NCBI GenBank assembly: GCA_029582165.1
Contig: CM055871.1
Coordinates: 4,843,501-4,907,500, forward strand
Source of the DNA: Portulaca oleracea
Taxonomy: Eukaryota; Streptophyta; Magnoliopsida; Caryophyllales; Portulacaceae
Direction of reading: 5' to 3'
Length of the DNA stretch: 64,000 nucleotides
Below the pieces are notes generated by a model that saw only the letters and a program-made list of their open reading frames with translations, was not told the DNA's origin and searched no databases. The translations under genes were made by a program, and so were the position numbers. Shown here piece by piece: positions 44,867-54,799 of this stretch; within the stretch, counting starts at the first letter, position 1; each line of letters starts with the position of its first letter.

Positions 44867-45470
44867 CCTGGTGTAAATATCCATCCTTCTGTTGACTTTT
44901 AATCGTTAGAGTTAGTTATCAACCTAGGTTTTGTAAAAGCTTCTAAAACAGATAGAAAATCATTATAATGAGGCCTCAGTGAACTGTACTTGCTTTACTT
45001 GCAAATACGGATAATTTGCACACAATGTAATATCTAGTTTGTTGTAGTGTGTTGCATATATAAGACTCCTCATAGCACTAACATATTCCAACTATGTAAC
45101 CCTCTACCTGTGCCATTTGACCTTTATTCCTAAGATAGTATTAACTTCATTATGATATTTTATCTTAATTTGAGAAGTGAGATACTTCGTAGTTTCATTT
45201 TTTGTACATTGGTTCCAAAATTAGAGCATGTCATCGACATAAATACAGAGGACAAATCCATAAGAATGTGAAACTTCAAATAAACACATTTATATGAGTT
45301 ACTACGGAGAAACCATTTGAAATAATCGCCACATTAAACATTTCATGCTCCCATTGGGCACTTGTTTCAATCCACATAATGATTTAGCCAATTTACACAT
45401 CTTTTCATTTTCTAGTAATATGAAATCCAATCTCTATAGAGAGCCCTACTTTGATCGAGTCTGAGAAAAA
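44867..45470 (-). pseudogene. Copia-1 reverse transcriptase fragment
   Basis: Minus strand gives IGFHITRK near 45425 and IIMWIETSAQWEHEMFNVAI near 45360. FVLCLY-type text becomes ICPLYLCR, with the YVDD site degraded (about 45240). LILEPMY and HFSN follow. Stops every few dozen codons. It continues at 20627 if Gypsy-Z is excised. Confidence 0.65.
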
Positions 45471-45589
45471 CGACAGTCAAAGTAGACTTGGTTAACTTTA
45501 TATGGCCCAAGGATGGCTTATGGACCTAGTTGACGCTAGGAAGCATGAGTCCAACGTTTGTTGATGAGGTTGCATGCACCTTGAATAAG

Positions 45590-46030
45590 TGCTAAAAAAT
45601 CTTCCAGCTATGTGGATGAATAACACCAGATACTTTGCTCGATGTTAGTGTGTTGAAACTCTACCATCTCAAATTGAGATTTTCTTCACGTTGTCTAAGT
45701 GAGGATGTCCCACTATATGCCTGCTTAGTGGCGACGAACTAGAATGGGGTGTGGTGAAACCCTGCAAGCTCGAATTGAGATTTTCTTCACGTGAACCCAT
45801 AGTATTCCTACTTAGTGGTGGCGAACTTAAATAGGGGGTGTTGAAACTCTATCATCTCGAATATAGATTTTCTTCATGTTGTTCTAGCGAAGGTCACCCA
45901 CCATATGCCTACTCGATGGTGGTGAACTTTGAATGGGTGGTATTGAAACTCTGCAACCTTAATCGATATTTTCTTCACGTTGGACCGGAGAACGCGCCCA
46001 TGGTATGCCTACTGGGTGGTGGCGAATGAG
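45590..46030. repeat. Degenerate ~87-102-bp minisatellite, four units
   Basis: Units start at TTGAAACTCT-like words (45653, 45754, 45841, 45943). Each has GAGATTTTCTTCACGTTG and a later GCCTACTTAGTGGTGGCGAAC. Units are diverged and vary in length. No gene seen. Confidence 0.75.
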
Positions 46031-46068
46031 GGTCTCTTGACAATTTCACATTCACTATTCATCTTATT

Positions 46069-46400
46069 TCACATGGACCCATCATTTCTCTTTTCTTTTG
46101 AAAGCTTCTTTGGTGTTGGTTTTGTGAATTTGTGAAAAAATGTTAAGGCCACGAAGATTGTAGAGTGAGCTTCAAAAGCATGCAGCGGATTGGCCCCCCA
46201 ATCTGTACTCATAGTGAGAGTATTCCATGATGGAGAAATATCACCCATGTTACTTGGTACACAAACCACACCGTATATCAGATTCATCATCATTGCTCTC
46301 ACCGGTCGGCCAGTATCAATTTCTTCTTTTCTTCTTGTTTGGGTAAAATTTAGAGTCGTCTTGATTGTTGTTGGACGGTGGGCCTTGTGACGCTACCGGT
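46069..46400 (-). other. Unrecognised ORF fragment
   Basis: The minus strand from about 46380 stays open for roughly 100 codons, with text such as IDTGRPVRAMMMNLIYGVVC, SPSWNTLTMSTDWGANPLHA and TIFVALTFFHKFTK. The residue mix looks protein-like (no obvious low complexity), but I cannot name the family. No neighbouring exon or promoter is evident, so it may be a fragment of a gene or of a transposon protein. Confidence 0.3.
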
Positions 46401-46710
46401 CGGTTATGACACGGTGTTTGTTTCACCGTTTTTTGTTTGTCGCGATGGTCAGATGGAATCCCGGTGCGTAACCGACGAGTTATACTCACGAGTTATGCGA
46501 CGGGATTTCGATTGCCATCTAATGCATGTGGTGTTCATTGCGGCCAGAGTAGTTTCGCGATGTAACTGATCGGTTATGCAGTCGTGCTACTTCGCCACTT
46601 TTCCTCTAATTGACATTGTGACTCTTTACAAAAAGGAGAACTAGGGTATGTGACCTGTCGGTTACTTTGGCCCTTTGATGTTCAATTTGTAATCGGTCAG
46701 CTACAATCAA
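46278..46710. repeat. Dispersed CGGTCGGTTA words
   Basis: CACCGGTCGGCC (46299), TACCGGTCGGTTATG (46395), GTAACCGACGAGTTA (46468), TGATCGGTTATG (46567), CTGTCGGTTAC (46649) and AATCGGTCAGCTAC (46692). The same kind of word reiteration as in the LTR U3 regions. No LTR could be delimited. Confidence 0.4.
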
Positions 46711-48120
46711 GGCTTATAGGGTTTATTTGCTATGACACGTGACTATATTGGGTTGTGCTAATTGTTTTACCTTGTCTAATTTGCTGATAACCCCTAGTAT
46801 GACTGATATAATTTTATCTTCACTTAGGGTGATAGTTTACGGAGTTATGGTACCAACCTCGTGGCTATCATTGACCATTTAGGAGACTTTGGTAGTTAGA
46901 CCATATCAGATGCTGGTTTAGGGGCCTTTTTAGCCAGTCTGAGGGCGTAGGATTACGCAACCCATAGAAAGAACGGTTGAGCGATTGCTGATCTGGGATG
47001 CCACACACACTTGTCACCTCCCGAGAGGTGAAATGGCCATGGTTCTTTCTAAATTTACCATGATTACACCGAAGAGTGTGCTCTTGGTGAGGACAAGCAA
47101 CCCATATCTTTGTCCTTCCTAAGTAGCCAACCTTGTGAGAGCGAAAGTTCCAAAGCACAACAAATTTCCCCCATTACCTCTCCTTGTCCTTTACCGTACA
47201 CCCGGTCTCATAACGATTTATACTTCAACAATGATGGGTACATTGTAAGTTTTGGTGCTTGTTGGCTGCCTTCCAAGATTTCTTTTGTTGTCAGAAAGGG
47301 TGGAAATTCCATGAAGCACTCTTTTAGTGTCATTTCTCTTTTGATAAATTCATAGCAGACTTTAACGATATCATGCATGATGGGGCTCCTCAGGAGAGCT
47401 ACCTTAAATGTCTTCATCCTTATTTCTTTAAAACTCAGTATAGTTTCAAGAAGGGTGGGATGGTCACAATCATGACATTGTCTAATAACGTCTATGACAC
47501 ATGGCAGGTTACGACCATAACTCAAAGGAATACGCCCATGAAGAGCTGGATCCTTGTCAAGACAAGCAGGATCACACTATTGAAATATTCTCTTTACAGT
47601 GTTGAATGGTAATCTTTGTATCTCAACATTTGGTGGAAATCATTGAATTCTTTGAGGATTAGAGATGGTGATTCTACCTTTAGGCTCCATCCTTTGTAAA
47701 TCCAATATCTTTCTTGTTGAGTCATCTTTACGGAATGATCATATAACTTTATGTTTTAGCTTGTTCTTGATTTATTTATCCAAAATCATCAAAAATAGCA
47801 CTCTTTAGGATTTATTATTTTCTTGGATTCTTGGGATAATAATGTGAAGAATGGCGTGGCCTTTGGGTCAAGTATTTTGTGTTAGAATTCCACCTCTGCT
47901 AGGCCCACACTATTCAGTAAGTAATGACAGCCAGAGGCATGTATTCTCTAAGTTATGTCATAGTTTGCTTGAGCCCAACATTGAAGAATTTGGCTAATTC
48001 ATCCTACTTGATTGAACATCCAAATTGATCCAGTTGGGCGGAATGGACAAGTGTGAGACAGTCCAACACATATGGCAATCAGCCTAATGGGTCTGTATTG
48101 TGTGAATCTAGAACTTCTCC
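46711..48120. other. No recognisable gene
   Basis: Ordinary-looking plant intergenic sequence. Several ORFs of 60-105 codons overlap on both strands without any motif I can recognise. Possibly old transposon DNA. Confidence 0.3.
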
Positions 48121-48147
48121 TTCCCCCCTCCCCCACCGTAATAAATA

Positions 48148-48300
48148 TGTTAGAGTATAAAAACCATTATTGGGTCTACAACTATCCGTTTAAGCTTTTG
48201 GTTGAGATGGTTCCACATATTATCAGAGTCAGACTTGAGCAAGAGGTCTCACGTTCGAATCTCAACACCCCCATACTCATTTGTGCAAGGTGAAGGAGCG
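48148..48300 (+). mobile_element. LTR end plus primer-binding-site-like relic (TRIM-like?)
   Basis: TGTTAGAGTATAAAAACC starts a short LTR-like segment that ends GGTTCCACA, followed by TATTATCAGAGTCAGACTTG (degraded TGGTATCAGAGC) and TCACGTTCGAATCTCAAC. This succession is seen in small LTR elements. No second LTR was found. Confidence 0.35.
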
Positions 48301-49010
48301 TCTCCATTTAGCCTTTGAAAAAGTTAATTGGATTTTTTTTTTCATTTAAAATGACTTAGTTTCTTCACTTAGCTTTAAAGAAGTAAGTGAAGAAGAATTA
48401 GATTAATATATTGATTTGTTATTAACATTTCATCTTTTGTAGCATAAGACCATCCGCAATAACAAGTTTGAGAGTGAGATGACGCTGATTGGCGTGGACG
48501 AGGACGAGAAAGACATCGTAGCGATGAGAAAGAGTGTCGGCGGTGAGAAAAACTCAAACTCGTGCTCACCGTGCGATGACGAACATGATATTTTCGTCAT
48601 TTTTTCTTTTTTTCTATCGTAGTGTATTTTAATTATTAAATGTAAGGTCCACCCCTTTTTTTTAAATATTTTAATCAAACTCACGTTCCATAATGAAAAC
48701 TAAGCTAATATGAACGGTCTAATTTTAACTTTCCTGGTGAGTCATACTGTGCTCTTAATGGCATTGATCATTGGACGTCGGGGAGTATAGTCGGCTTTCC
48801 ACACGCGATTGGCTCATAAAAAGCACGAAGTAGTTATGAACTTATTATTATGATCATGTTATTTCACCTAATTTTCAGCAATACAATATTAGTTACCAAG
48901 AAAATATTTTAAAAGAAAGATGAAGATCCCCAAGCTTTTCAGCTGTCTAAACTAAGCAACTTTTCGATCTTCACTTTTAGGATTCTTCATTGGCAGTTGT
49001 TCCATTTCAG
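48301..49010. other. Intergenic; 3' flank and 3' UTR of the gene at 49193
   Basis: The part nearest 49010 is probably the last 3' UTR exon of the proline-rich gene. A short GC-richer segment (48450-48600) with CTCAAACTC/GAGTTTGAG-style inversion may be an old MITE. Nothing else supported. Confidence 0.3.
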
Positions 49011-49168
49011 CTGCCAAAATCCAAAGAAAAACAATCATTATATACATGAATTCGATCTTGCATTACAAATTATGATAAAGGAAAAACTCTTATATTACTT
49101 TCAATATTAAAGTCCTCTAGATAAATGAATGCATCCGGTAAATAAAAACTTAACAAGTTTTACATACC
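49011..49168 (-). other. Probable intron in the 3' UTR of the proline-rich gene
   Basis: On the minus strand TTTTGTCAG/GTATGT at 49168 is a consensus donor 25 bp after the stop codon, and TTTTGGCAG/CTGAAATGG is a consensus acceptor ending at 49011. The 158-bp interval is AT-rich. Some plant extensin-type genes carry a 3' UTR intron, so this is plausible. Confidence 0.5.
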
Positions 49169-49192
49169 TGACAAAATTAAGGTGAAATGAAA

Positions 49193-50056
49193 CTAGTAGC
49201 CGCCAGAAGGTGGAGGTGGAGAAGTGTAGACGTAAGGAGGTGAAGCAGGCTTAGGTTGAGTGACTGGTGGAGACTTATAAACTGGGGTTGGAGTAGGGTA
49301 TTTGTGAACTGGTGGAGACTTGTAAACTGGTGGTGAGTAAACAGGTGGAGATTTGTAGACAGGACTTGGTGATGGATACTTGTGAACTGGCGGAGACTTG
49401 TAAACAGGGCTAGGAGACGGGTATTTGTGAACGGGTGGAGACTTGTATGCAGGGCTTGGTGATGGGTATTTGTGAACTGGCGGTGACTTGTATACAGGTG
49501 GAGATTTGTATACTGGGCTAGGAGTTGGAGATTTGTAAATTGGTGGAGACTTGTAGACTGGAGTTGGAGTTGGAGTTGGAGTTGGGTATTTGTGAACTGG
49601 TGGAGACTTATAGACTGGAGATGGAGTTGGAGTTGGGTACTTATGAACTGGTGGAGATTTGTAGACTGGAGATGGAGTTGGGTATTCGTGAACTGGGGGA
49701 GACTTGTAAACTGGTGGAGACTTGTAGACTGGAGTTGGAGTTGGAGTTGGAGTTGGGTACTTGTGAACGGGTGGAGATTTGTAGACTGGTGATGGAGTTG
49801 GGTACTTGTGAACCGGTGGAGACTTGTAAACAGGAGATGGAGTTGGGTGTTCGTGGACAGGTGGAGACTTGTAAACGGGAGATGGAGTTGGATATTCGTG
49901 GACAGGTGGAGACTTGTACACCGGGGACTCATGGTGCACAGGTGGTGGTGGAGATGCATATATGTAGTCAGCAGAGGTTAGAGATGGCATGTTAGCAAAA
50001 AGAAAGGTCACCACAAGGGTGGCCATAAGAGGAGCCATTGATACAATGTTTCTCAT
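49193..50056 (-). CDS. Proline-rich / extensin-like cell-wall protein
   Basis: A structural hydroxyproline-rich glycoprotein type, secreted and cross-linked into the wall. I chose ATG at 50056 (287 residues). The upstream in-frame ATG at 50110 lies only about 7 bp below the TATA box and would precede the expected transcription start; a third possible start is at 50038. Residues 1-29 form a signal peptide (MRNIVSMAPLMATLVVTFLF, then ANMPSLTSA before DYIY). The mature part begins YASPPPPVHHESP, then about 30 repetitions of SPPVYK/SPPVHKYPTPSPVYK units rich in P, K, Y, H, T. It ends YTSPPPPSGGY. The PPVYK pentapeptide is a PRP trademark; the two SPPPP motifs and tyrosines are extensin-like, so it is a hybrid type. 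Single uninterrupted frame, no nested insertion. Its repeated DNA makes slippage polymorphism likely. Confidence 0.93.
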   Translation of the reverse strand: MRNIVSMAPLMATLVVTFLFANMPSLTSADYIYASPPPPVHHESPVYKSPPVHEYPTPSPVYKSPPVHEHPTPSPVYKSPPVHKYPTPSPVYKSPPVHKYPTPTPTPTPVYKSPPVYKSPPVHEYPTPSPVYKSPPVHKYPTPTPSPVYKSPPVHKYPTPTPTPTPVYKSPPIYKSPTPSPVYKSPPVYKSPPVHKYPSPSPAYKSPPVHKYPSPSPVYKSPPVHKYPSPSPVYKSPPVYSPPVYKSPPVHKYPTPTPVYKSPPVTQPKPASPPYVYTSPPPPSGGY

Positions 50057-50116
50057 AATATTACTACACAAATGAGATGGATAGCTCAATGATGGTTTTA
50101 GCCAATGCATACCACC

Positions 50117-50126
50117 CCTTTATATA
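50117..50126 (-). promoter_or_regulatory. TATA box of the proline-rich gene
   Basis: CTATATAAAGG on the minus strand, the only strong TATA element upstream. Transcription would be expected to begin roughly at 50085-50095, which argues against the 50110 ATG. Confidence 0.7.
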
Positions 50127-50378
50127 GTTTTAGAATTACCTCTCATGTCCAACAACCCAATGTAAAATACCGTACAAGTTTCTAAAAGGATAGTTAACTC
50201 ATGTGATTTACAAAAGGCTATGCTAATATCTAACTTTTTTTAATCACCGCGTAGCTAATAATTAATATTAAATTCACCGACGAGATATGCTTTTGGATTA
50301 CTTTTCAAAATTCTTTTTCATAATCATCGATCCGCAATTATATATGTTGACTCGAGAGCTGTTTCGGCTTTTCTTATT
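50127..50378. other. Upstream region of the proline-rich gene
   Basis: AT-rich DNA containing no coding signal. No specific regulatory motif that I can defend. Confidence 0.3.
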
Positions 50379-50379
50379 G

Positions 50380-50637
50380 TATTTCCTCCGCATATTATTT
50401 GTTTTTATTTTGATTTGTCACAATTTTCAATATTATTTTTAGATTGATAATTTTTTTATATGATAATATTTTATAATAATTATAATATTATATTTTTAGG
50501 ATAAAATTTTTTGGTACGAATTTAATGAAAGTAAATTTATTTAACAAATTGTATATTTTGAAAATTATGGTCAAAATTTTTAAGTTTGATCACAAATTTT
50601 CAAATACGACAAATAATAGTATGAAATCGAGAGAGTA
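50380..50637. mobile_element. Stowaway-like MITE (degenerate)
   Basis: The ends are inverted: TATTTCCTCCGCATATTATT (left) versus TACTCTCTCGATTTCATACT (right, complement), close to the widespread plant MITE end TACTCCCTCCGTTTCATATTA. The internal 210 bp is AT-rich. Confidence 0.55.
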
Positions 50638-51480
50638 CTACATTGGTTTTTATCTTGTGCTTTACAAGGACATTTTAAATCTTCATCTTTATGAAATTCA
50701 ATGCTGCAAAAGTATGAATATGACAAAGTAAATACAACCCACTGCCTTTTTCTATATAGCTTTAATAATTTATATTTGACAAAATGACAGAGCGCATTGA
50801 ATAAGTCATATTTATTAACAATTTGATGATTAGATAAATAAAAAGATAATTACGCTGCTTAAATTAAAAGTTTTCACTATAATCAATCACTAAAGTCTAC
50901 TAATCATTTCTTTATCATTCTACTATATAACTATTTTTACTTTTAGCGTTGCAATTCATTTTCAATATTTTGGTATTAACTAAAACACTAAAAGATAAAC
51001 TTTTCATACTTTTCTTTCTCATATCATCTTGTATATTATCTTTTAATCTTTTTAAATTAAAATTATTAATGACAATTATTCACTAACAAGTACGTACTCA
51101 TCACATATTTATCATTGTACTATGTAATTGTTATTAAATTTTAGAATTATAATTTACTTTTCAATATTTTGAGACGTGCCTCCGCTTAAAGAAAAAATAT
51201 AAAGCAAAATAAAATAAACAAAGATCTTTCTATAATTTGGGACGCTTTTCTGTTGACAAGGTAAGAAAACTATGTAGAGAGGCTTGGAATAAAAATCCGA
51301 TTATGATCCTGGGATCCCGGGATCACCGTGCTCTATGCACCCAACCCAGTTAGCGCAAAGTCATCCCACTGAAGGAAAGAAGCCCATCCCTTTTCTTTCA
51401 ATTTTTTAGCCATTTATTTTAGCCAAACATTATTTTATTTTTTTAGCCCATTTATTTTAACCCAAATATTATTTTAGCCT
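50638..51480. other. AT-rich intergenic DNA
   Basis: Nothing recognisable apart from a GC-rich TGGGATCCCGGGATCACCGTGC patch at 51308, which resembles the patch at 52750-52805 on the other side of the minisatellite. The two patches may be ends of the repeat-bearing element. Confidence 0.3.
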
Positions 51481-51489
51481 AGTGTGGAG

Positions 51490-52680
51490 TATTCACTCTA
51501 TGTATATTAATTATGAACATTATCATTTAGCAGAATGAGCATTTACCAATTATTGTTTGAGATTTGTAAAGTTTTTATATAACTTTTATAAGGTTATATG
51601 AGCATTGATGTCCAAGGTTATGAGCATTGATGTTAAGGTTGTCTGAACATATATAGTAGTTATAGGTTACAAGCAATGGTATATTCTTTTATGAGCATTG
51701 GAGTTAAAGTTTATGAGCATGGTGTATTGGTTTATGAGTGTCGATGACTTAATGTTAAGGTTGCATGAATAATGGTGTTCACGGTTATGGGCATTGATGT
51801 TAAGATATTATGAGCATCATAGTTGTAAATTATGAACATAGTATTTGTGGATTATGAACATTGATATTTATGATTATCAGCATTGAAGTTTATATTTATG
51901 AGCAATGAGTATCCAAATTCTAGATTGTGAGCAAACTTATTGTAGGGTATGAGCATTGGTATTTACGGTTATGAGCATAGTAGTTGTAAGTTATGAGCAT
52001 AGTAGTTGTAAATTATGAGCATAGTAGTTGTAAGTTATGAGCATAGTAGTTTGTAGATTATGAACATTGATCTTCACGATTACGAGCAATGAAGTTTAGA
52101 TTTATGAGCTTAGTAATTGTATGTAATGAGCATTTAAGTTCTAGATTATGAGCAAACTAGTTATAGGGTATGAGCATTGGTATTCAGGGTTATGAGCATA
52201 ATAGTTGTAAGTTATAATGAGCATAGTAGTTTGTAGATTATGAACATTGATCTTCACGATTATGAGCAATGAAATTTAGATTTATGAGCATAGTAATTGT
52301 AGGTAATGAGCATCCAAGTTCTATATTATGAGCAAACTTGTTATAGGATATGAGCATTTGTATTCAGGGTCATGAGCATAGTAGTTGTAGTAGTTTGTAG
52401 ATTATGAACATTGATGTTCACGATTATGAACAATGAAGTTTAGATTTATGAACATAGTAATTGTAGGTAATGAGCATTCAAGTTCTAGATTATGAGCCAA
52501 CTTGTTATAGGGTATGAACATTGGTATTCAAGGTTATTAGCATAGTAGTTGTAAGTTATGAGCATAGTAGTTTGTAGATTATGAACATTGATGTTCCCGA
52601 TTATGAGCAATGATGTTTAGATTTATAAACATAATAATCGTACATAATGAGCTTAGAAGTTCTAGATTATGAGCAAACTT
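51490..52680 (+). repeat. TTATGAGCATAGTAGTTGTAAG minisatellite with ~180-bp higher-order unit
   Basis: A basic unit of about 20-30 bp centred on ATGAGCAT is arranged in larger units starting GATTATGAACATTGAT at 51850, 52056, 52236, 52400 and 52577 (steps 206, 180, 164, 177). The related word ATGAACATTGATGTTC recalls the intron array of the MULE at 1146-6322, so this may be the inside of a similar, unrecognised element. Confidence 0.85.
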
Positions 52681-53391
52681 TTTTTAATTTTTTTGAAATG
52701 TAGATGCATGCTCCTTTGTTAGGCTGCGGATCTGGGCCGAAAATAGTGATGCCCAGTGACGTCAGGTATTCTGGGCTCCCTGTGCTCCGCGCACCTGGGC
52801 TCATGATCCACGCGTTGGGCTTGGAAGTTTTCAACGATGAAATTGCTACTGTTATTATGGTTCTCAATTACAATTCTTTTTTCTTCTTAATTATCACTAA
52901 GCTTCATATTTTGGCATTCATAAAGATAGGGTTTAAAAAAATTATATAATACTTACATCTATGCACTTCATGGGTTAGAATTAAATTTAATGTTGTATTG
53001 AACTCGATATAGAAACAAATAATACATTTGCATAAATTTTCATTTTGATTTTTGATATATTCATGAAGCGTTAATTTCCAAAAAATTGTTGGGGGGGTGT
53101 CACACGTCTTTTTTAACTGACTCGCGGGTCATAACTTTTCTTTAGTGCATTACCGGGGGACATTAAAGTTACTTAAGTGGCTGGGGGATTACATTCCGGT
53201 ATGTTTTGGCCGGGGAATGAGGGAAAAGTCTTATTTGCCCTTAAAATATCATCTTTATTCTGAGGCTGTTAATGGCTCTAGAAACCCAAGCTCCCACTAA
53301 TCCTCCATTTCTAATCCTCAAATCTTCATCTTCATCTTCATCTTCATAATCATCATCTCCCACCTCCATTAACAACCCCACATTTACATCA

Positions 53392-53607
53392 ATGCTCACT
53401 CTCCACTCTCTTTCTCCAATCCCCACCTCCTTCTCTTCCCATTCATCCCCATTTTCCCTCTTTCTCAAACCCCTCCATAAACCCTACCACTCCCTAAACC
53501 CTAGCTCCTCCTTCCCCTACCACTCCTTTTATTCTGATTCACCTTTTCTGCACCATAAACGTAATGTATTGTTTGTGTATATATATAAACATAGTTATAC
53601 CTATTAA
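53392..53607 (+). other. Serine/proline-rich ORF inside the MULE
   Basis: Starts MLTLHSLSPIPTSFSSHSSP; continues S/P/H-rich with hydroxylated residues, reminiscent of a plastid transit peptide but not diagnostic. A GTAATG donor-like site lies at 53561 and an acceptor-like CATCATAG at 53651-53658, so it could be a first exon of the ORF at 53673. The frame across this intron is not clean. Confidence 0.3.
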
Positions 53608-53672
53608 CTTCACCTTGATCCCAAGAAGAAGAAAAAATCCACTTTTCTGCATCATAGTTTTCTCTCTTCAAA

Positions 53673-53945
53673 ATGCCCAAAAGAAGATCACCCATTTTTG
53701 AGAAAGTGAAAAACATGATGAGAATATCATCAATATCTTTACCCAAAATGAGGAAATCAGTAGTAAGGGCAAGGAAGTTCGAGCTCCTTAGTCACTACGA
53801 GAACTACGGGTTCATCCAAGAGTATCAGATATCGTCGTCCCACACTCCGCTGATTCAGATCAAGCAGAGCAAGAACAAGGTGTTGGAGGTGGTGTTTGAG
53901 TGCTTCAGAGCTGGAATTGATGGAAGAAGTGAAGCTTATTTTTAG
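53673..53945 (+). CDS. Small basic protein, DUF761-like N-terminal region? (captured gene fragment)
   Basis: 90 codons: MPKRRSPIFEKVKNMMRIS at the start, a middle section KFELLSHYENYGFIQEYQ, then SSSHTPLIQIKQSKNKVLE, ending SEAYF. The 'basic start, P-I-F-E-K-V-K, then G-F-x-x-E-Y-x-x-S-x-x-T-P-L-I' plan resembles small plant proteins of the DUF761/cotton-fibre-type group, from memory and without a search. It lies entirely inside the MULE TIRs, so it is probably a transduplicated fragment of a host gene. Function unknown. Confidence 0.4.
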   Translation: MPKRRSPIFEKVKNMMRISSISLPKMRKSVVRARKFELLSHYENYGFIQEYQISSSHTPLIQIKQSKNKVLEVVFECFRAGIDGRSEAYF

Positions 53946-54269
53946 AACACATCAATGGCAGAAGTTGCCCATGCTTGTTAAATTTTTCCCAGTGAGGATT
54001 TGAGATGAATGAATTATAGAGGAAGAGGGTGAGTAAAAGAGAGAAAGAGAGATGAAGGGTTAGATTAAGTTAAATTAGAGAGAAAAATAAGGGTATTTTT
54101 GTCTTTTCTAACATATTTCACCGGATTTCAGCGAAAATAGCCGGAATGTCACCCCCAGCCACTTAAGTAAGTTTAATGTCCCCCGAGAATGCATTAAAAA
54201 AAAGTTGTGGCCCGCGAGTCAGTTAAAAAAAAATGTGTGGCACCCCCCAGTAATTTTTTGGTTAATTTC

Positions 54270-54799
54270 TTCCATACATTTAGCCTTGTTTTTTAGTTGA
54301 ATTAGACTTAACCAATCTAAACTAACTTAACTTAACTTAATTTATCCTTATCTAACATAACCCCACTCCGTAAAAAACACCAAAAACCAAAAACAAAATT
54401 TAAATCAAAAAGAAATTCAAATAATATTATTTTAATATCAAATCAATCCTCTTTTTCCAACACTTATGACTTCTTCATTTATTTTACCTAAAATATTCAA
54501 ATTTTATTAATAAAATATTTCTACCTAACAATTTATTTAACTTAAACCAATCTAATCTTTTCCTTTGGTTACCTTTCATCACCTACGTTAACCAACCTAA
54601 CACGAACCTAACCTGACCAAAGAACAATACCTTAATTTATTTCATCTCTTACATAGTAAAGATCTTACTGTTGAGATTTCCAATAGTATCAACTATCAAC
54701 CAACCATTTCTATCCCAACTCAATATGAAACAATGGAGGAAAAGCAATATGAAATTTTTGTTAGATGTAAAGTTATAAAATAAAAATAAATAATATTAT
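54270..54799. other. AT-rich intergenic DNA with CTAAC/TTAAC words
   Basis: ACTTAACTTAACTT and CCTAACCTGACC-like words recur, but not as a telomeric array. No gene. Confidence 0.4.

Larger units (their letters stand above)
159..45470 (-). mobile_element. Copia-1: oldest, 5'-truncated Ty1/copia relic split by three nested insertions
   Basis: Read on the minus strand, four separated blocks make one degraded copia 3' half: RT at 45470-44867, RNase H at 20627-20437 and 12265-12045, 3' untranslated DNA at 872-746, and the 3' LTR at 745-159. The three gaps are filled by elements with their own TSDs: Gypsy-Z (CTCCT), Copia-Y (TAGAC) and a hAT (TTCCCACT). Removing them joins the copia text seamlessly, including within RNase H. 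Gag, protease, integrase and the 5' LTR are absent to the right of 45470, so the element was truncated. Stop codons and frameshifts in every block mean it is dead. Which pieces belong together is inferred from matching TSDs and reading order. Confidence 0.8.
53079..54260. mobile_element. 1.18-kb MULE with gene-like content (Pack-MULE candidate)
   Basis: Terminal inverted repeats of about 120 bp: CAAAAAATTGTTGGGGGGG at 53079 mirrors the complement of the sequence ending at 54260, and homology continues through CTGACTCGCGGG and TTACTTAAGTGGCTGGGGG. The flanks have a perfect 9-bp TSD GTTAATTTC (53070-53078, 54261-54269), the Mutator length. The interior is less AT-rich, includes serine/proline-rich ORF pieces and a 90-codon ORF, and shows no transposase. 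Confidence 0.88.

Noticed and set aside
48220..48265. tRNA-like B-box text (TCACGTTCGAATC) as a tRNA or SINE
   Set aside because: No A box or cloverleaf upstream; better explained as the region after a degraded primer-binding site.
49177..49995. Long His/Leu/Thr-rich and Glu/Leu-rich ORFs opposite and out of frame to the proline-rich gene
   Set aside because: Shadow frames created by the repeated codons; the TATA box, signal peptide and PPVYK repeats support only the chosen frame.
54290..54620. CTAAC/CCTAAC words as interstitial telomere repeat
   Set aside because: Words are irregular (ACTTAACTTAAC, CCTAACACG, CCTAACCTG) and never form TTTAGGG arrays.
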